Below, piece after piece: positions 38,532 to 50,390 of a DNA stretch of 64,000 nucleotides. The notes beneath the pieces are model-generated. The model did not search any database, was not told the origin of the DNA, and saw only the letters and a list, made by a program, of their open reading frames with translations. Made by a program: the position numbers and the translations under genes. Source of the stretch: Deinococcus actinosclerus (GTDB lineage Bacteria; Deinococcota; Deinococci; Deinococcales; Deinococcaceae); assembly GCF_001507665.1 (NCBI RefSeq), contig NZ_CP013910.1:251501-315500 (forward strand), read 5' to 3'. Numbering within the stretch: the stretch's first letter is position 1; each line of letters starts with the position of its first letter.

Positions 38532-39821
38532 ATGCCCGTCCGTCCCCCGCCCAGTTCCCCCGCCCACCTGTGGACCCTGCCCGGCGGCCTGACCGTCGTC
38601 TTCGAGCGCCGCCACACGCCCGGCTTCGCGTTCGACCTGCGCGTCCCGGTCGGCAGCGCCCATGACCCTGCCGGGGCGGAGGGGACGGGCGGCGTGCTGG
38701 AGGAATGGCTGTTCAAGGGCGCTGCCGGGATGGACGCCCGCGCCCTCCAGGACGCCTTCGACGACCTCGGTGTGCGCCGGGGCGGCGGCGTGGGCCCCGA
38801 GGCGACCCGCATCGGCGTGAGCGGCCTGCGGGCCGACCTGCGCGCCGCACTGGCCCTCACTGCTGACGTCCTCAGCCGCCCCGAACTGCCCGAGGACGAA
38901 TTCGAGATTCTCACGGACCTCGCCCGGCAGGATATTGAGGGCCTGGAGGACAGCCCCGCCGACCGGCTCGCCACCCGCGCCCGGCAGATCGCCTTCCCCC
39001 GCCCGGCCGCTTCCCCCTACGCCGGGTACGCGCACCCGGCGAGCGGTACCCCAGGCGGCCTGGACGCCCTCACCCCGCAGGGCGTCCGGGAGCACCTCAC
39101 CCGCTACGGGCAGGCGGGCAGCGTGCTGGGACTCGTCGCCGACCTCGACCCAGGTGACGCCCTCGCCCTCGTCGAGGAGACCCTCGGCGGCCTGCGACCC
39201 GGCCTCGACGAACCCGTCCCCGCGCCCTTCCAGGCCCACGCGCAGGCGCACGAACCCCACCCAGACGGCGAGCAGACGCACCTCAGCCTCACCGCGCCCG
39301 GCGTCGGCCCCCGCGACGCGCACTGGCTGGCGTGGCAGGTCGCCCTGACCGCCCTGAGCGGCGGCAGCGCCAGCCGCCTGTTCCACGCCGTCCGCGAGGA
39401 ACGCGGCCTCGCGTACGCCGTCAGCGCCAGCCCCATCCTCCTCGGCGGGCACGGCTACCTCAGCGCGTACGCCGCCAGCACCCCCGAACGCGCCCCCGAA
39501 ACCCTCCAAGTGCTCCGCGCGGAACTCACCCGCCTCCCGCAGGGCCTCACCCCCGCGGAGTTCGAACGGGCCCGCACCGGCCTCGCCATCAGCGTCATCT
39601 TCGGCGCCGAGAGCCTGCGCGGCCGCGCCCACGCCCTCACCCGCGACGTCGCCCTGTTCGGCCACCCCCGCTCCGTCCAGACCCTGCGCGAGAGCATCCA
39701 GGCCCTCACCCTGACGCACGTCAACGACTTCCTGAGCAGCTACGACCCCACCCGGGACGCCACCACCGTCACCCTCGGCCCCAGCGACCCCACCCTCAAC
39801 CCGGACCCCACCCATGCCTGA
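38532..39821 (+). CDS. M16-family peptidase-like protein lacking the HxxEH zinc site
   Basis: A 429-residue insulinase/pitrilysin-fold protein. Where active members have HxxEH, it has [13 protein letters not shown] (residues 54-66), so both zinc His ligands are gone. The C-terminal half keeps the R/Y substrate-binding region [17 protein letters not shown]. It is therefore probably the non-catalytic partner in a heterodimer, as in mitochondrial processing peptidase. Its stop overlaps the start of the active paralogue by 8 bp. Confidence 0.85.
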   Translation: MPVRPPPSSPAHLWTLPGGLTVVFERRHTPGFAFDLRVPVGSAHDPAGAEGTGGVLEEWLFKGAAGMDARALQDAFDDLGVRRGGGVGPEATRIGVSGLRADLRAALALTADVLSRPELPEDEFEILTDLARQDIEGLEDSPADRLATRARQIAFPRPAASPYAGYAHPASGTPGGLDALTPQGVREHLTRYGQAGSVLGLVADLDPGDALALVEETLGGLRPGLDEPVPAPFQAHAQAHEPHPDGEQTHLSLTAPGVGPRDAHWLAWQVALTALSGGSASRLFHAVREERGLAYAVSASPILLGGHGYLSAYAASTPERAPETLQVLRAELTRLPQGLTPAEFERARTGLAISVIFGAESLRGRAHALTRDVALFGHPRSVQTLRESIQALTLTHVNDFLSSYDPTRDATTVTLGPSDPTLNPDPTHA

Positions 39822-41058
39822 CCTGCCCCACACTCAACTGCACCACCACACCCTCCCCAACGGCCTCACCCTCCTGCTCGAACCCGACCCGGACGCGCAG
39901 ACCATCGCCGCCGGGTACTTCGTCAACACCGGCAGCCGCGAAGAAACCCCCCAGGACATGGGTGCGAGCCACTTCATCGAACACCTGCTGTTCAAAGGCA
40001 GCGACGAAGTGGGCGCCCGCGAACTCAACGAACGCCTCGACGACCTCGGCGGGCACGCCAACGCCTTCACGAGCGAAGAAGCCACCGTCTACCACGCCGC
40101 CACCCTCCCCGAACACACCCCCGAACTGCTGCACACCCTCACCGAACTGATGCGCCCCGCCCTGCGCGACACCGACATCCACACCGAACGCGGCGTCATC
40201 CTCGAAGAGATCGCCATGTACGCCGACCAGCCCAGCGTCTGCGTCACCGACCAGCTCCGCGCCGACTACTGGGGCGACCACCCCCTCGGCCAGCCCATCC
40301 TCGGCACCACCCACACCGTCACCACCCTCAGCCCCGACACCCTCCGTGCCCACCACCACGCCCGCTACGGCGCCCGGCGCGTCACCCTCACCGTCACCGG
40401 CCAGTTCGACCCGCACCAGCTCACCACCTGGGCCCAGCAGCACCTGAAGGACTGGCCCGCCGGCACCCCCACCCCCGGCCCCGACCCCCGCCCCCCCGCC
40501 TGGCCCGACCAGACCCGCACCCTCACCGACCCCGACCTCACCCGCGTCCACCTCGCCGCCACCAGCCCCGGCCTCGGCGCCCACCACCCCCTGCGCGAAG
40601 CCGCGCACGTCCTGGCCGACCTCATCGGCGGCGAAAACGGCGCGCTCTACTGGACCCTCATCGACACCGGCACCTGCGACAGCGCCGACCTCGCCCACCT
40701 CGAATACCACGCGTGCGGCACCTTCGAAGGCGGCTTCACCAGCGACCCCGACCGCGCCCCCCAGGCCCTCGCCACCTACCGGCAGGTTCTCGCGGACGCC
40801 CACACCCTCATCACCCCCCAGGCCGTGCGCCGCGCCGCCCGCAAACTCGCTGTCAGCACGCTCCTGCGCGCCGAAACCCCCCAGGGCCGCCTCTTCACCC
40901 TCGGCATGGAATACCTCGCCACCGGGCGCACCCTCAGCACCGACGACCTCGTGAAACGCTACGAGAACGTCACCGTGCAGGACGTGCAGGAAGTGCTGCG
41001 GTTGTGCCCCATGGACCGACTGACGGCCGTGGCGCTCGGGCCTATCTCGGAACTCTGA
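39814..41058 (+). CDS. M16-family zinc metallopeptidase, active subunit
   Basis: A 414-residue insulinase-family peptidase. The inverted zinc motif is intact: [19 protein letters not shown], with H53, E56 and H57. A downstream third ligand is likely in [17 protein letters not shown]. It would cleave peptides or precursor proteins together with the inactive partner encoded just upstream. There is no signal peptide, so it probably acts in the cytosol. A palindromic repeat element begins 24 bp after its stop. Confidence 0.9.
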   Translation: MPDLPHTQLHHHTLPNGLTLLLEPDPDAQTIAAGYFVNTGSREETPQDMGASHFIEHLLFKGSDEVGARELNERLDDLGGHANAFTSEEATVYHAATLPEHTPELLHTLTELMRPALRDTDIHTERGVILEEIAMYADQPSVCVTDQLRADYWGDHPLGQPILGTTHTVTTLSPDTLRAHHHARYGARRVTLTVTGQFDPHQLTTWAQQHLKDWPAGTPTPGPDPRPPAWPDQTRTLTDPDLTRVHLAATSPGLGAHHPLREAAHVLADLIGGENGALYWTLIDTGTCDSADLAHLEYHACGTFEGGFTSDPDRAPQALATYRQVLADAHTLITPQAVRRAARKLAVSTLLRAETPQGRLFTLGMEYLATGRTLSTDDLVKRYENVTVQDVQEVLRLCPMDRLTAVALGPISEL

Positions 41059-41081
41059 TTTCGTTTGGGGGTACTTCCCCG

Positions 41082-41634
41082 TTGGAAGGGTTGCGCCTGC
41101 GGCGGGCTGCCCCACCCCCCAGCCCCCTACCCCAGAGGGGCAGGGGGGGCTTACGTTGCACTGGGCAAGAGTTTTTACTGATGGTGGCGGGGTTGCTGTA
41201 TGCGGTGACGGGTCCGGCTTCGACGCCATCCTGCCGCCCCCTCGCAGGCCCGCGCGCTGCGCGCACGACGGCCGGTGGTGGTCTGCGGTCAGGTGATCGG
41301 TGGGACGCTCCGCGCCGCTGATCGACTTTCAAAACCGCCGCTATTGCCAAAGCGAGAATGAATAGAACATTCCGGGTCGCACCACGATGTGGGGCCAACC
41401 CATCGTCGTGGCAACGCGGCCCGTCGTGCGCGCAGCGCGCGGGGCGCCCGCAGCGAACCCGGAGGTCTGCAACCCCATACGTGGCCGTCCCCGCCAGTTA
41501 CCCGCTGACCAAGCCCGAGAAATACCTGCCGAGCGCAGCGACCGCTCCCCCTGCCCCTCTGGGGGACTCGTATGAGCCGCTTGCGGAGGGGGCTGGGGGG
41601 TGGGGAGGCCCGCCGCCGGCGCAGCCCCACGACG
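41082..41634. repeat. Long palindromic intergenic element, copy 2
   Basis: A second copy of the element at 3127-3657. Shared blocks include CACTGGGCAAGAGTTTTTACT, GGTCCGGCTTCGACGCCATC, GGTCAGGTGATCGGTGGGAC, GCCAAAGCGAGAATGA and GACCGCTCCCCC. Its left end TTGGAAGGGTTGCGCCTG matches the reversed right end of copy 1. A ~23-nt insertion (around CTCGTATGAGCCGCTTGCGG) lies in the right arm. Like copy 1, it lies between a rightward and a leftward gene and reaches the latter's stop codon. Confidence 0.85.
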
Positions 41635-42465
41635 TCACCCCCGATGTGTTGCCGAATAAAGCGCGAGAACCTCGCGCGCCTCGTCCACGTGCATCTGTTC
41701 CACGAGCGCGCCCTGGTGCGTGGCGATGCTTTTCCCTTCGTTGCGCGCGGCGTCCCACGCGTCGATGAGGGCCTGTGCTTCTGCCGCTTCGGTTGCGGTG
41801 ACCCCGAACGCCTGGTTGGCGGGTTCGATCTGGTTGGGGTGGATGAGGGTTTTGCCGCTGAAGCCGAGGGCGCGGCCCTGCTGGCATTCGCGCGTGAATC
41901 CGGTGTCGTCTCGGATGTCGTTGTACACGGCGTCGATGGGGGTCTTACCGTGGGCGCGGGCGGCGAGGACGACGCTGCTCAGCGCGTGCAGGAGGGGGGT
42001 GCGGTCCGGGTGGGGTTGGGTGCGCAGGGTGCGGGCGAGGTCGTTGGCGCCGACGATGAGGGTGGTGACGCCGGGCACGGCGGCGATGTGGGGGGCGTTG
42101 AGGACGCCTTGGGGCGTTTCGATCATGGCCCAGAGGGGAAGGCCGAGGCTGAGGGCGTGGGCGTCCTCGGCACGTTCGACTTTGGGCAGGACGATGCCGC
42201 TGGCGCCGGCGGTCAGCGCCAGTTCGCGGTCGTCGTGTTCCCAGGGGGTGTTCAGGGCGTTGACGCGGATGAGGACGGGGACGGGCCAGGGGGTCTGGAG
42301 GGCCTGGCGGATGTGGTCGCGGGCGGCGGGTTTGTGTTCGGGGGCGACGGCGTCTTCGAGGTCGAGGATGATGGCGTCGGCGCCCAGGGTGCGGGCTTTG
42401 TCGATGGCGCGGGGTTTGTCGCCGGGGACGTACAGGACGGAGCGGGGGGGGTGGGCTGGGGGCAT
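41635..42465 (-). CDS. HpcH/HpaI aldolase/citrate lyase family protein (CitE-like)
   Basis: A 276-residue TIM-barrel lyase acting on CoA thioesters such as malyl-, citramalyl- or citryl-CoA. Key features are RSVLYVPGDKPRAIDKA, DAIILDLEDAVAPEHK (metal and catalytic acidic residues), VLIRVNALNTPWEHDD, LWAMIETPQGVLNAPHIA (Glu metal ligand) and a C-terminal SGKTLIHPNQIEPANQAF. No citrate lyase alpha or gamma subunit is nearby, so it is a stand-alone CitE-like protein. The ATG at 42465 is used; GATACT 6 nt upstream suggests a leaderless mRNA. Confidence 0.88.
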   Translation of the reverse strand: MPPAHPPRSVLYVPGDKPRAIDKARTLGADAIILDLEDAVAPEHKPAARDHIRQALQTPWPVPVLIRVNALNTPWEHDDRELALTAGASGIVLPKVERAEDAHALSLGLPLWAMIETPQGVLNAPHIAAVPGVTTLIVGANDLARTLRTQPHPDRTPLLHALSSVVLAARAHGKTPIDAVYNDIRDDTGFTRECQQGRALGFSGKTLIHPNQIEPANQAFGVTATEAAEAQALIDAWDAARNEGKSIATHQGALVEQMHVDEAREVLALYSATHRG

Positions 42466-42534
42466 GCGTTCAGTATCGGGCGGTGCGGCCGGTGATGGGG
42501 CCTGAGGGTTGGGTACTGGGGGTATGGTGGCGGT

Positions 42535-43890
42535 ATGGCTGCCCTGCGTCCACGTGTGCATTTCACCGCCCGGCGGTTCTGGTTGAACGACCCGAACGGG
42601 CTGGTGTTCGCGGGGGGGCGGTATCACGTGTTCTTCCAGCACAATCCGCGCGCGGGGAATCACGGGTACATGAGCTGGGGGCACGCGTCGAGCGTGGACC
42701 TGCTGCGCTGGGAGGAGCATGAGGTGGCCCTGCCGTGGCGGGAGGGGCGGGACGTGTTCTCGGGGAGCGCGGTGGTGGACTGGCGGAACTCGTCGGGCCT
42801 GGGGGACGCGGGGGACGCGGGGCCGCCGGTGGTGGCGATGTTCACGGGGAACGGCTTCTACCATCAGGCGCAGTACCTGGCGGTCAGCCGGGACGGTGGG
42901 GAGACGTGGGCGTTCGGGCCGCCGGAGCCGGTGCTGGATGAGGGCAAGCAGGATTTCCGTGATCCGAAGGTGTTCTGGTACGCGCCGTGCGGCTCCTGGG
43001 TGAGCGTGGTGGTGCACCCGGACGAGCGGCAGGTGGGGGTGTACACGTCACCGGACCTGCGGGTGTGGTCGCGGGCGGGTGTGTTCGGCCCGGCGGGTGG
43101 CGTGGCGGGCATCTGGGAGGTGCCGGACCTGTTTCCGCTGGTGGTGGCGGGGCAGGAGCGGTGGGTGTTGAAGGTGGACGTGTTCGAGGGCGGGCCGCAG
43201 GGGGGTACGGGCGCGCAGTACTGGGTGGGCGACTTCGACGGGCGGGTGTTCACGCCGTCGCAGGGGGCGCGCTGGGCGGACGCGGGGAAGGATTTCTACG
43301 CGGCGATCACGTTCAGTGACCTGCCGCAGCCGGGGCGGCGGGTGTGGCTGGGGTGGCTGAACAACTGGGTGTACGCGAACCATCTGCCAACCCAACCGTG
43401 GCAGGGGGTGCTGACGCTGCCGCGTGAGCTGAGTCTGGTCCCGGACGGCCCGGAGTGGGCGCTGGCGCAGGTGCCGGTGCCGGAACTGGAGGCGCTGCGG
43501 GACGAGGCGCTGGCGCTGCCCGGCGGTCAGCGGGTCGAGGTGGGCGAGGGGGTGCCGCTGGATCTCACGCTGCCCATGACGTCCTGGACACTCCAGCTGC
43601 TGTCCGCCGGGGGAGAGGAGGCGCGGCTGTGGCTGAATGGCGGGAGCCTGCACTTCACCCGCGCGGCGCCGGTGGGGCTGGACGGGTTCGCCGGGACGTT
43701 CAGTGCGCCGCTCCCGGACACGGTGGGCGAGGTGCGGGTGCTGCTCGACACCTGCACGCTGGAGGTCTTCGCGGCAGGGGGGCGCGTGGCGTTCACGCAG
43801 CTGCTGCTGCCGCACGCGCCAATCTCGGCGCTGCGGCTCAGGGGCGCGGACGGGCGCGGCTGGACGCTGCGGCCCACCCAGGCGCCGTAG
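42535..43890 (+). CDS. Glycoside hydrolase family 32 fructan hydrolase/invertase
   Basis: A 451-residue retaining beta-fructosidase. The nucleophile motif is RFWLNDPNGLVF. The transition-state RDP is in KQDFRDPKVFW and the acid/base Glu in GIWEVPDLFPL. The EVP form, where invertases usually have ECP, points to levanase or exo-inulinase activity. A C-terminal GH32C beta-sandwich follows (CTLEVFAAGGRVAFTQLLLP). There is no signal peptide, so the substrate must be imported. TATGGT lies 6 nt before the ATG. It is divergent from the CitE-like gene, 69 bp away. Confidence 0.92.
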   Translation: MAALRPRVHFTARRFWLNDPNGLVFAGGRYHVFFQHNPRAGNHGYMSWGHASSVDLLRWEEHEVALPWREGRDVFSGSAVVDWRNSSGLGDAGDAGPPVVAMFTGNGFYHQAQYLAVSRDGGETWAFGPPEPVLDEGKQDFRDPKVFWYAPCGSWVSVVVHPDERQVGVYTSPDLRVWSRAGVFGPAGGVAGIWEVPDLFPLVVAGQERWVLKVDVFEGGPQGGTGAQYWVGDFDGRVFTPSQGARWADAGKDFYAAITFSDLPQPGRRVWLGWLNNWVYANHLPTQPWQGVLTLPRELSLVPDGPEWALAQVPVPELEALRDEALALPGGQRVEVGEGVPLDLTLPMTSWTLQLLSAGGEEARLWLNGGSLHFTRAAPVGLDGFAGTFSAPLPDTVGEVRVLLDTCTLEVFAAGGRVAFTQLLLPHAPISALRLRGADGRGWTLRPTQAP

Positions 43891-43902
43891 GGTCTCTCTG
43901 GC

Positions 43903-44286
43903 TCAGGTCAGGCCCCAGATGCGCGGCGGGGCGAGTTCCAGCACGTTCCCGGCCGGGTCGTGGAAGTACAGGCTCTCGCCCCGGTCCCCCCAGGCGTACC
44001 GCGTGACGTGCAGGCCGGCGGCGCGCAGCCTCGCTTCCCAGGCGCCGGTCTGGGCGGGGTCCAGGGTCAGGCAGGCGTGCCCGCCGGGCGTTCCGGCGTG
44101 CGGGGGCACGTCGCCGGGCTGGGCGCTGGCGCGCGGGTCGAAGATCAGCAGCATGCTGCCGTCTAGCCGGTAGAACAGGTGCCGGCCCGGGACCCTGCTG
44201 TGCAGCGTGAGGCCGAGCACCCCGCTGTAGAAGTGCTCGGCGGCGGTCAGGTCGTGGGTGTACAGGCAGGTTTCCAGGACGCGCAT
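43903..44286 (-). CDS. VOC (glyoxalase/dioxygenase) superfamily protein
   Basis: A 127-residue metal-dependent beta-alpha-beta-beta-beta fold protein. MRVLETCLYTHDLTAAEHFYSGVLGL and SLYFHDPAGNVLELAPP are the usual first and last VOC modules, with a His/Glu metal-ligand pattern. Family members include glyoxalase I, fosfomycin-resistance enzymes and dioxygenases, so the substrate is not determinable. TAAGCT lies 6 nt before the ATG, overlapping the RIO kinase stop codon. Confidence 0.85.
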   Translation of the reverse strand: MRVLETCLYTHDLTAAEHFYSGVLGLTLHSRVPGRHLFYRLDGSMLLIFDPRASAQPGDVPPHAGTPGGHACLTLDPAQTGAWEARLRAAGLHVTRYAWGDRGESLYFHDPAGNVLELAPPRIWGLT

Positions 44287-44295
44287 GGGCGCAGC

Positions 44296-45204
<909 letters not shown>

Positions 45205-45219
45205 GGGCGCCTCCGGGGG

Positions 45220-45339
45220 TCAGTCCAGGGTGTGGCGCCCGAAGGCAGAGGCGGCCAGTGGGGTTGCGTCAAAATCACTCCAGGGTGCGGAAACGAGAAC
45301 TTCGTGCGCGGCGGTCTGGATTTCAGTGATGTCGGTCAT
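45220..45339 (-). CDS. Small ORF (39 residues) leading the RIO kinase gene
   Basis: Too short for standard ORF lists. An ATG at 45339 is preceded by an excellent AAAGGAGGTG ribosome site (45345-45354) and a promoter at 45369-45398. The acidic 39-residue product starts MTDITEIQTAAHEVLVSAPW and ends FGRHTLD, with no membrane segment. It stops 15 bp before the RIO kinase ATG, which has its own GGAGG. It could be a real microprotein partner of the kinase or a translated leader. Confidence 0.6.
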   Translation of the reverse strand: MTDITEIQTAAHEVLVSAPWSDFDATPLAASAFGRHTLD

Positions 45340-45368
45340 AGCTGGCACCTCCTTTCGGTGATGGGTCA

Positions 45369-45398
45369 AGCGTAGCAGCAGAGCGTGGCGCCTGTCAC
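45369..45398 (-). promoter_or_regulatory. Promoter of the small ORF-RIO kinase operon
   Basis: On the minus strand GTGACA (45393-45398) and TACGCT (45369-45374) are spaced 18 bp. TACGCT recurs as the -10 in other promoters of this window. Confidence 0.6.
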
Positions 45399-45407
45399 GA
45401 ACGAAAC

Positions 45408-45437
45408 GGGGCGCTAGGCCATCACGCCTAGCGCCCC
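45408..45437 (-). terminator. Terminator after the NMT1-type binding protein gene
   Basis: GGGGCGCTAGGC and GCCTAGCGCCCC form a perfect 12-bp stem with a 6-nt loop. On the minus strand it is followed by GTTTCGTT. It separates two leftward transcription units. Confidence 0.8.
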
Positions 45438-45457
45438 GCCTGCCTGCGGCGCCCCGC

Positions 45458-46405
45458 TTATTTCAGCGTCTTGCTGATGTAGGCGTTGGAGTAGTAGTCG
45501 GTGGCCTTCGCGCCGGCCGGGAGTTTGCCCTGTTTCACGAGGGCCGCGACCGCTTTCGTCCACGCACTGGGATTCATGGCGCCCAGGCCGTTCGCCTGCG
45601 TGTACGGGCCGGTCATCAGGGGCACGCTGGCCTTCAGGACGTCCAGGCTGCCGCTCGCGCCGAACACGGGCTGCGCCAGCTTGAACGCGCGGGCCGGGTC
45701 GGCGACCGTGAATTTCAGGCCGCGCTGGCTGGCGCGCACGACCTTCTTCGCCAGGTCCCCGGTCAGGCTCTTGCCGGTGCCGATCAGGCCCACGCCGACC
45801 ATCGGGTAGGCGTCCGTGACGTCCAGCGTGTACACCTTCTTGCCGCTGGTGCGGGCCAGTTGCAGCACGTCGTTGTTCGCGTACCCCACGGCGGCGTCCA
45901 CGCGGCCGGCGCGCACGGCGTCCACCTGCGTGAAGCCGATGGAGTTCAGGCGCACGTCGCGGCCCTCATTCAGGTTCGCGCTGTCCAGCAGCGCCTGGAT
46001 CGCGTGGTACGAACTGCCGAACGGCCCCGGGATACCCACCGACTTGCCCTTCAGGCTCTCCGGGCCGTTCAGGGGCGAGAGGCTGAACACCGTCACCGGG
46101 TTCTTCTGGTACATCGTCATGACGTAGCGCACGTCCGCCCCCTGGTTGCGCGCGAAGATCGCGTCCTCCGGGTCGCCCACCACGAAGTCCAGCTTGCCCT
46201 GCAGCAGCAGCGGCAGCAGCTGCGACACGTACCCGTGCTGGTACTTCACGCTCAGGCCCTCGGCGCGGAAGTAGCCCAGTTTGTCCGCGACGTAGAAGGG
46301 CGTGAACTGCACGTCCGGGTTGTACCCCAGCCCGATGTTCACGGTGCGCTGCGCGGACGCGGAGGTCGCCAGCAGGCCCAGCAGGAGGAAAGCGGCACGC
46401 TTCAT
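45458..46405 (-). CDS. ABC-type substrate-binding protein, NMT1/ThiY-like
   Basis: A 315-residue periplasmic binding protein. Signal peptide MKRAAFLLLGLLATSASA precedes VNIGLGYNPDVQFTPFYVADKLGYFRAEGL, the NMT1/THI5 signature for thiamine-pyrimidine, nitrate, sulphonate or similar ligands. LLLQGKLDFVVGDPEDAIFA and KGKSVGIPGPFGSSYHAIQALL follow. No permease or ATPase gene is adjacent in the window. TATACT lies 7 nt before the ATG at 46405, so the mRNA is probably leaderless and the longer ORF on this strand is spurious. Confidence 0.88.
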   Translation of the reverse strand: MKRAAFLLLGLLATSASAQRTVNIGLGYNPDVQFTPFYVADKLGYFRAEGLSVKYQHGYVSQLLPLLLQGKLDFVVGDPEDAIFARNQGADVRYVMTMYQKNPVTVFSLSPLNGPESLKGKSVGIPGPFGSSYHAIQALLDSANLNEGRDVRLNSIGFTQVDAVRAGRVDAAVGYANNDVLQLARTSGKKVYTLDVTDAYPMVGVGLIGTGKSLTGDLAKKVVRASQRGLKFTVADPARAFKLAQPVFGASGSLDVLKASVPLMTGPYTQANGLGAMNPSAWTKAVAALVKQGKLPAGAKATDYYSNAYISKTLK

Positions 46406-46555
46406 GAGAGGCAGTATAGGCGGGGCAGCTGACCGCGCCGTGACCCGGCTTGCCCTTCGCGCCCCATCACGCGCCGTGATGACGGGCCTCCGGTTTCCTG
46501 ATAGCGCCCCGGGGACGGGACACCCGGCGGGGCCCGCGCGTGTCAGGCTGCATGT

Positions 46556-46759
46556 ATGGACCTGAACTCCTGGACGCCGGACGACAACGCCCGCCGCTTC
46601 GCCACGCTGATCGCCACGGCGTCCGCCGTGTTCACCTTCCTGGCCCTCTGGATGGGCGCCGCCCTGCATCCACTGCTGGCCCTGCTGCTGGCCGCCGTGG
46701 ACGCCGTGGTCGTCTGGCTGATCGCGCGCGCCGCCCTGCGGGTGTACTTCCGCCGCTGA
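46556..46759 (+). CDS. Small membrane protein of unknown function
   Basis: A 67-residue protein with two hydrophobic segments (FATLIATASAVFTFLALWMG and ALLLAAVDAVVVWLIARAAL) and a basic C-terminus. It is predicted to sit in the inner membrane with both ends in the cytosol. No family is recognised. It has no visible ribosome site, so it may be leaderless, with CAGGCT as a weak -10. It lies in a gap between the binding protein gene and the RGG-repeat gene. Confidence 0.55.
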   Translation: MDLNSWTPDDNARRFATLIATASAVFTFLALWMGAALHPLLALLLAAVDAVVVWLIARAALRVYFRR

Positions 46760-46815
46760 CCGCCCCGCGCGCCGCATGAACGCCCTCGCAACGCCCGCCC
46801 CAGCCTGACGGGTGG

Positions 46816-46821
46816 TACACT
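46816..46821 (+). promoter_or_regulatory. Possible -10 box of the RGG-repeat gene
   Basis: TACACT lies about 100 nt upstream of the ATG at 46922. A GC-rich leader with a strong AAAGGAG site (46908-46914) follows. No clear -35 is present, so support is weak. Confidence 0.35.
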
Positions 46822-46921
46822 CGGGGGCACGCCCGCACACGCCCCGGCCTCCGGGAGCCCGTGCCCCGGCCGCGAAGACGCGCGCACAGGTGGCGGCGGC
46901 AGGAATCAAAGGAGAAAACCC

Positions 46922-47719
<798 letters not shown>

Positions 47720-47734
47720 CACCCACACCTGAAA

Positions 47735-47762
47735 GGGGGCCGGACGCGCAGTCCGGCCCCTC
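47735..47762. terminator. Bidirectional terminator between convergent genes
   Basis: GGGGCCGGAC-GCGCA-GTCCGGCCCC is a perfect 10-bp stem between the RGG gene and the S9 peptidase gene. TCGTCTTGTC follows on one strand and CTTTC on the other, so it may serve both. Confidence 0.75.
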
Positions 47763-47775
47763 GTCTTGTCTGGCG

Positions 47776-49770
<1,995 letters not shown>

Positions 49771-50082
49771 GCCCGACAGTCAAGCACAGCGGCCCCCCTC
49801 CGGGAAACGGAAGCGCTCCCAAAATGTCGTCCAGGCCGGACAGGAGCCGTATCAGGGGGTTCATGATCGCTGGCTAAAGAGAAAGTGGAACGCGTCTTGC
49901 TATTTCCAAACGCTCTTCCCTTACGCTGATCTTACCCGGCCCCCCATCGGCCACTGTTCCTCTCGCCAGCGAACCTGTCGTTGACGAAAGGAACTCACGT
50001 CGTCTCAATCCACCCTCTATCACCTGGCTCCGTTGACCCGTACTGGCGCCTGTCATCCCATCATCTCTGGAGGTCTTCTGCT
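49771..50082. other. Intergenic region without a clear gene
   Basis: A 312-bp gap, less GC-rich than its surroundings. Possible promoter fragments (TTGCTA...TACGCT around 49898-49928, TTGACG at 49981) point toward the small gene at 50083. An in-frame TTG at 49981 would extend that gene but has no ribosome site. Nothing else is visible. Confidence 0.4.
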
Positions 50083-50274
50083 ATGCAAGAAATGTCCTGC
50101 ACCTGGGTTCCCGGCACCTTTGACGTCGTTCGCCTGAAAATCGCCGGCCGCACCATCGAAATGACCAGCACCCGCCTGGCCCGCCTCTTCGGCAAGCAGG
50201 CCCTGCACGACCTGTACCTCAAGGGCAGCGCCAAGCTCAAACTCGATCCCCAGCAGGTCGCCCTGCTCAGCTGA
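50083..50274 (+). CDS. Small protein of unknown function
   Basis: A 63-residue soluble protein, MQEMSCTWVPGTFDVVRLKI at the start and KLKLDPQQVALLS at the end, mildly basic with one helix-prone segment (RLARLFGKQALHDLYL). TGGAGGT lies 10 nt before the ATG, which supports this start over an upstream TTG. A strong terminator follows at 50293-50330, so it is a complete one-gene unit. No family is recognised. Confidence 0.6.
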   Translation: MQEMSCTWVPGTFDVVRLKIAGRTIEMTSTRLARLFGKQALHDLYLKGSAKLKLDPQQVALLS

Positions 50275-50292
50275 GTGCCCGCGCTGCGCGGC

Positions 50293-50330
50293 ACGTGGGG
50301 CTCTGTCCGGATGACCGGCAGAGCCCCACG
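50293..50330 (+). terminator. Terminator of the 63-residue protein gene
   Basis: CGTGGGGCTCTG and CAGAGCCCCACG form a perfect 12-bp stem, 19 bp after the stop. The following TCACT has little T. Confidence 0.65.
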
Positions 50331-50390
50331 TCACTGGCGCGATGAGGGGGCGCTGCGGCGCCCATCACGCGCGGGCGCTAGCATCCACGC

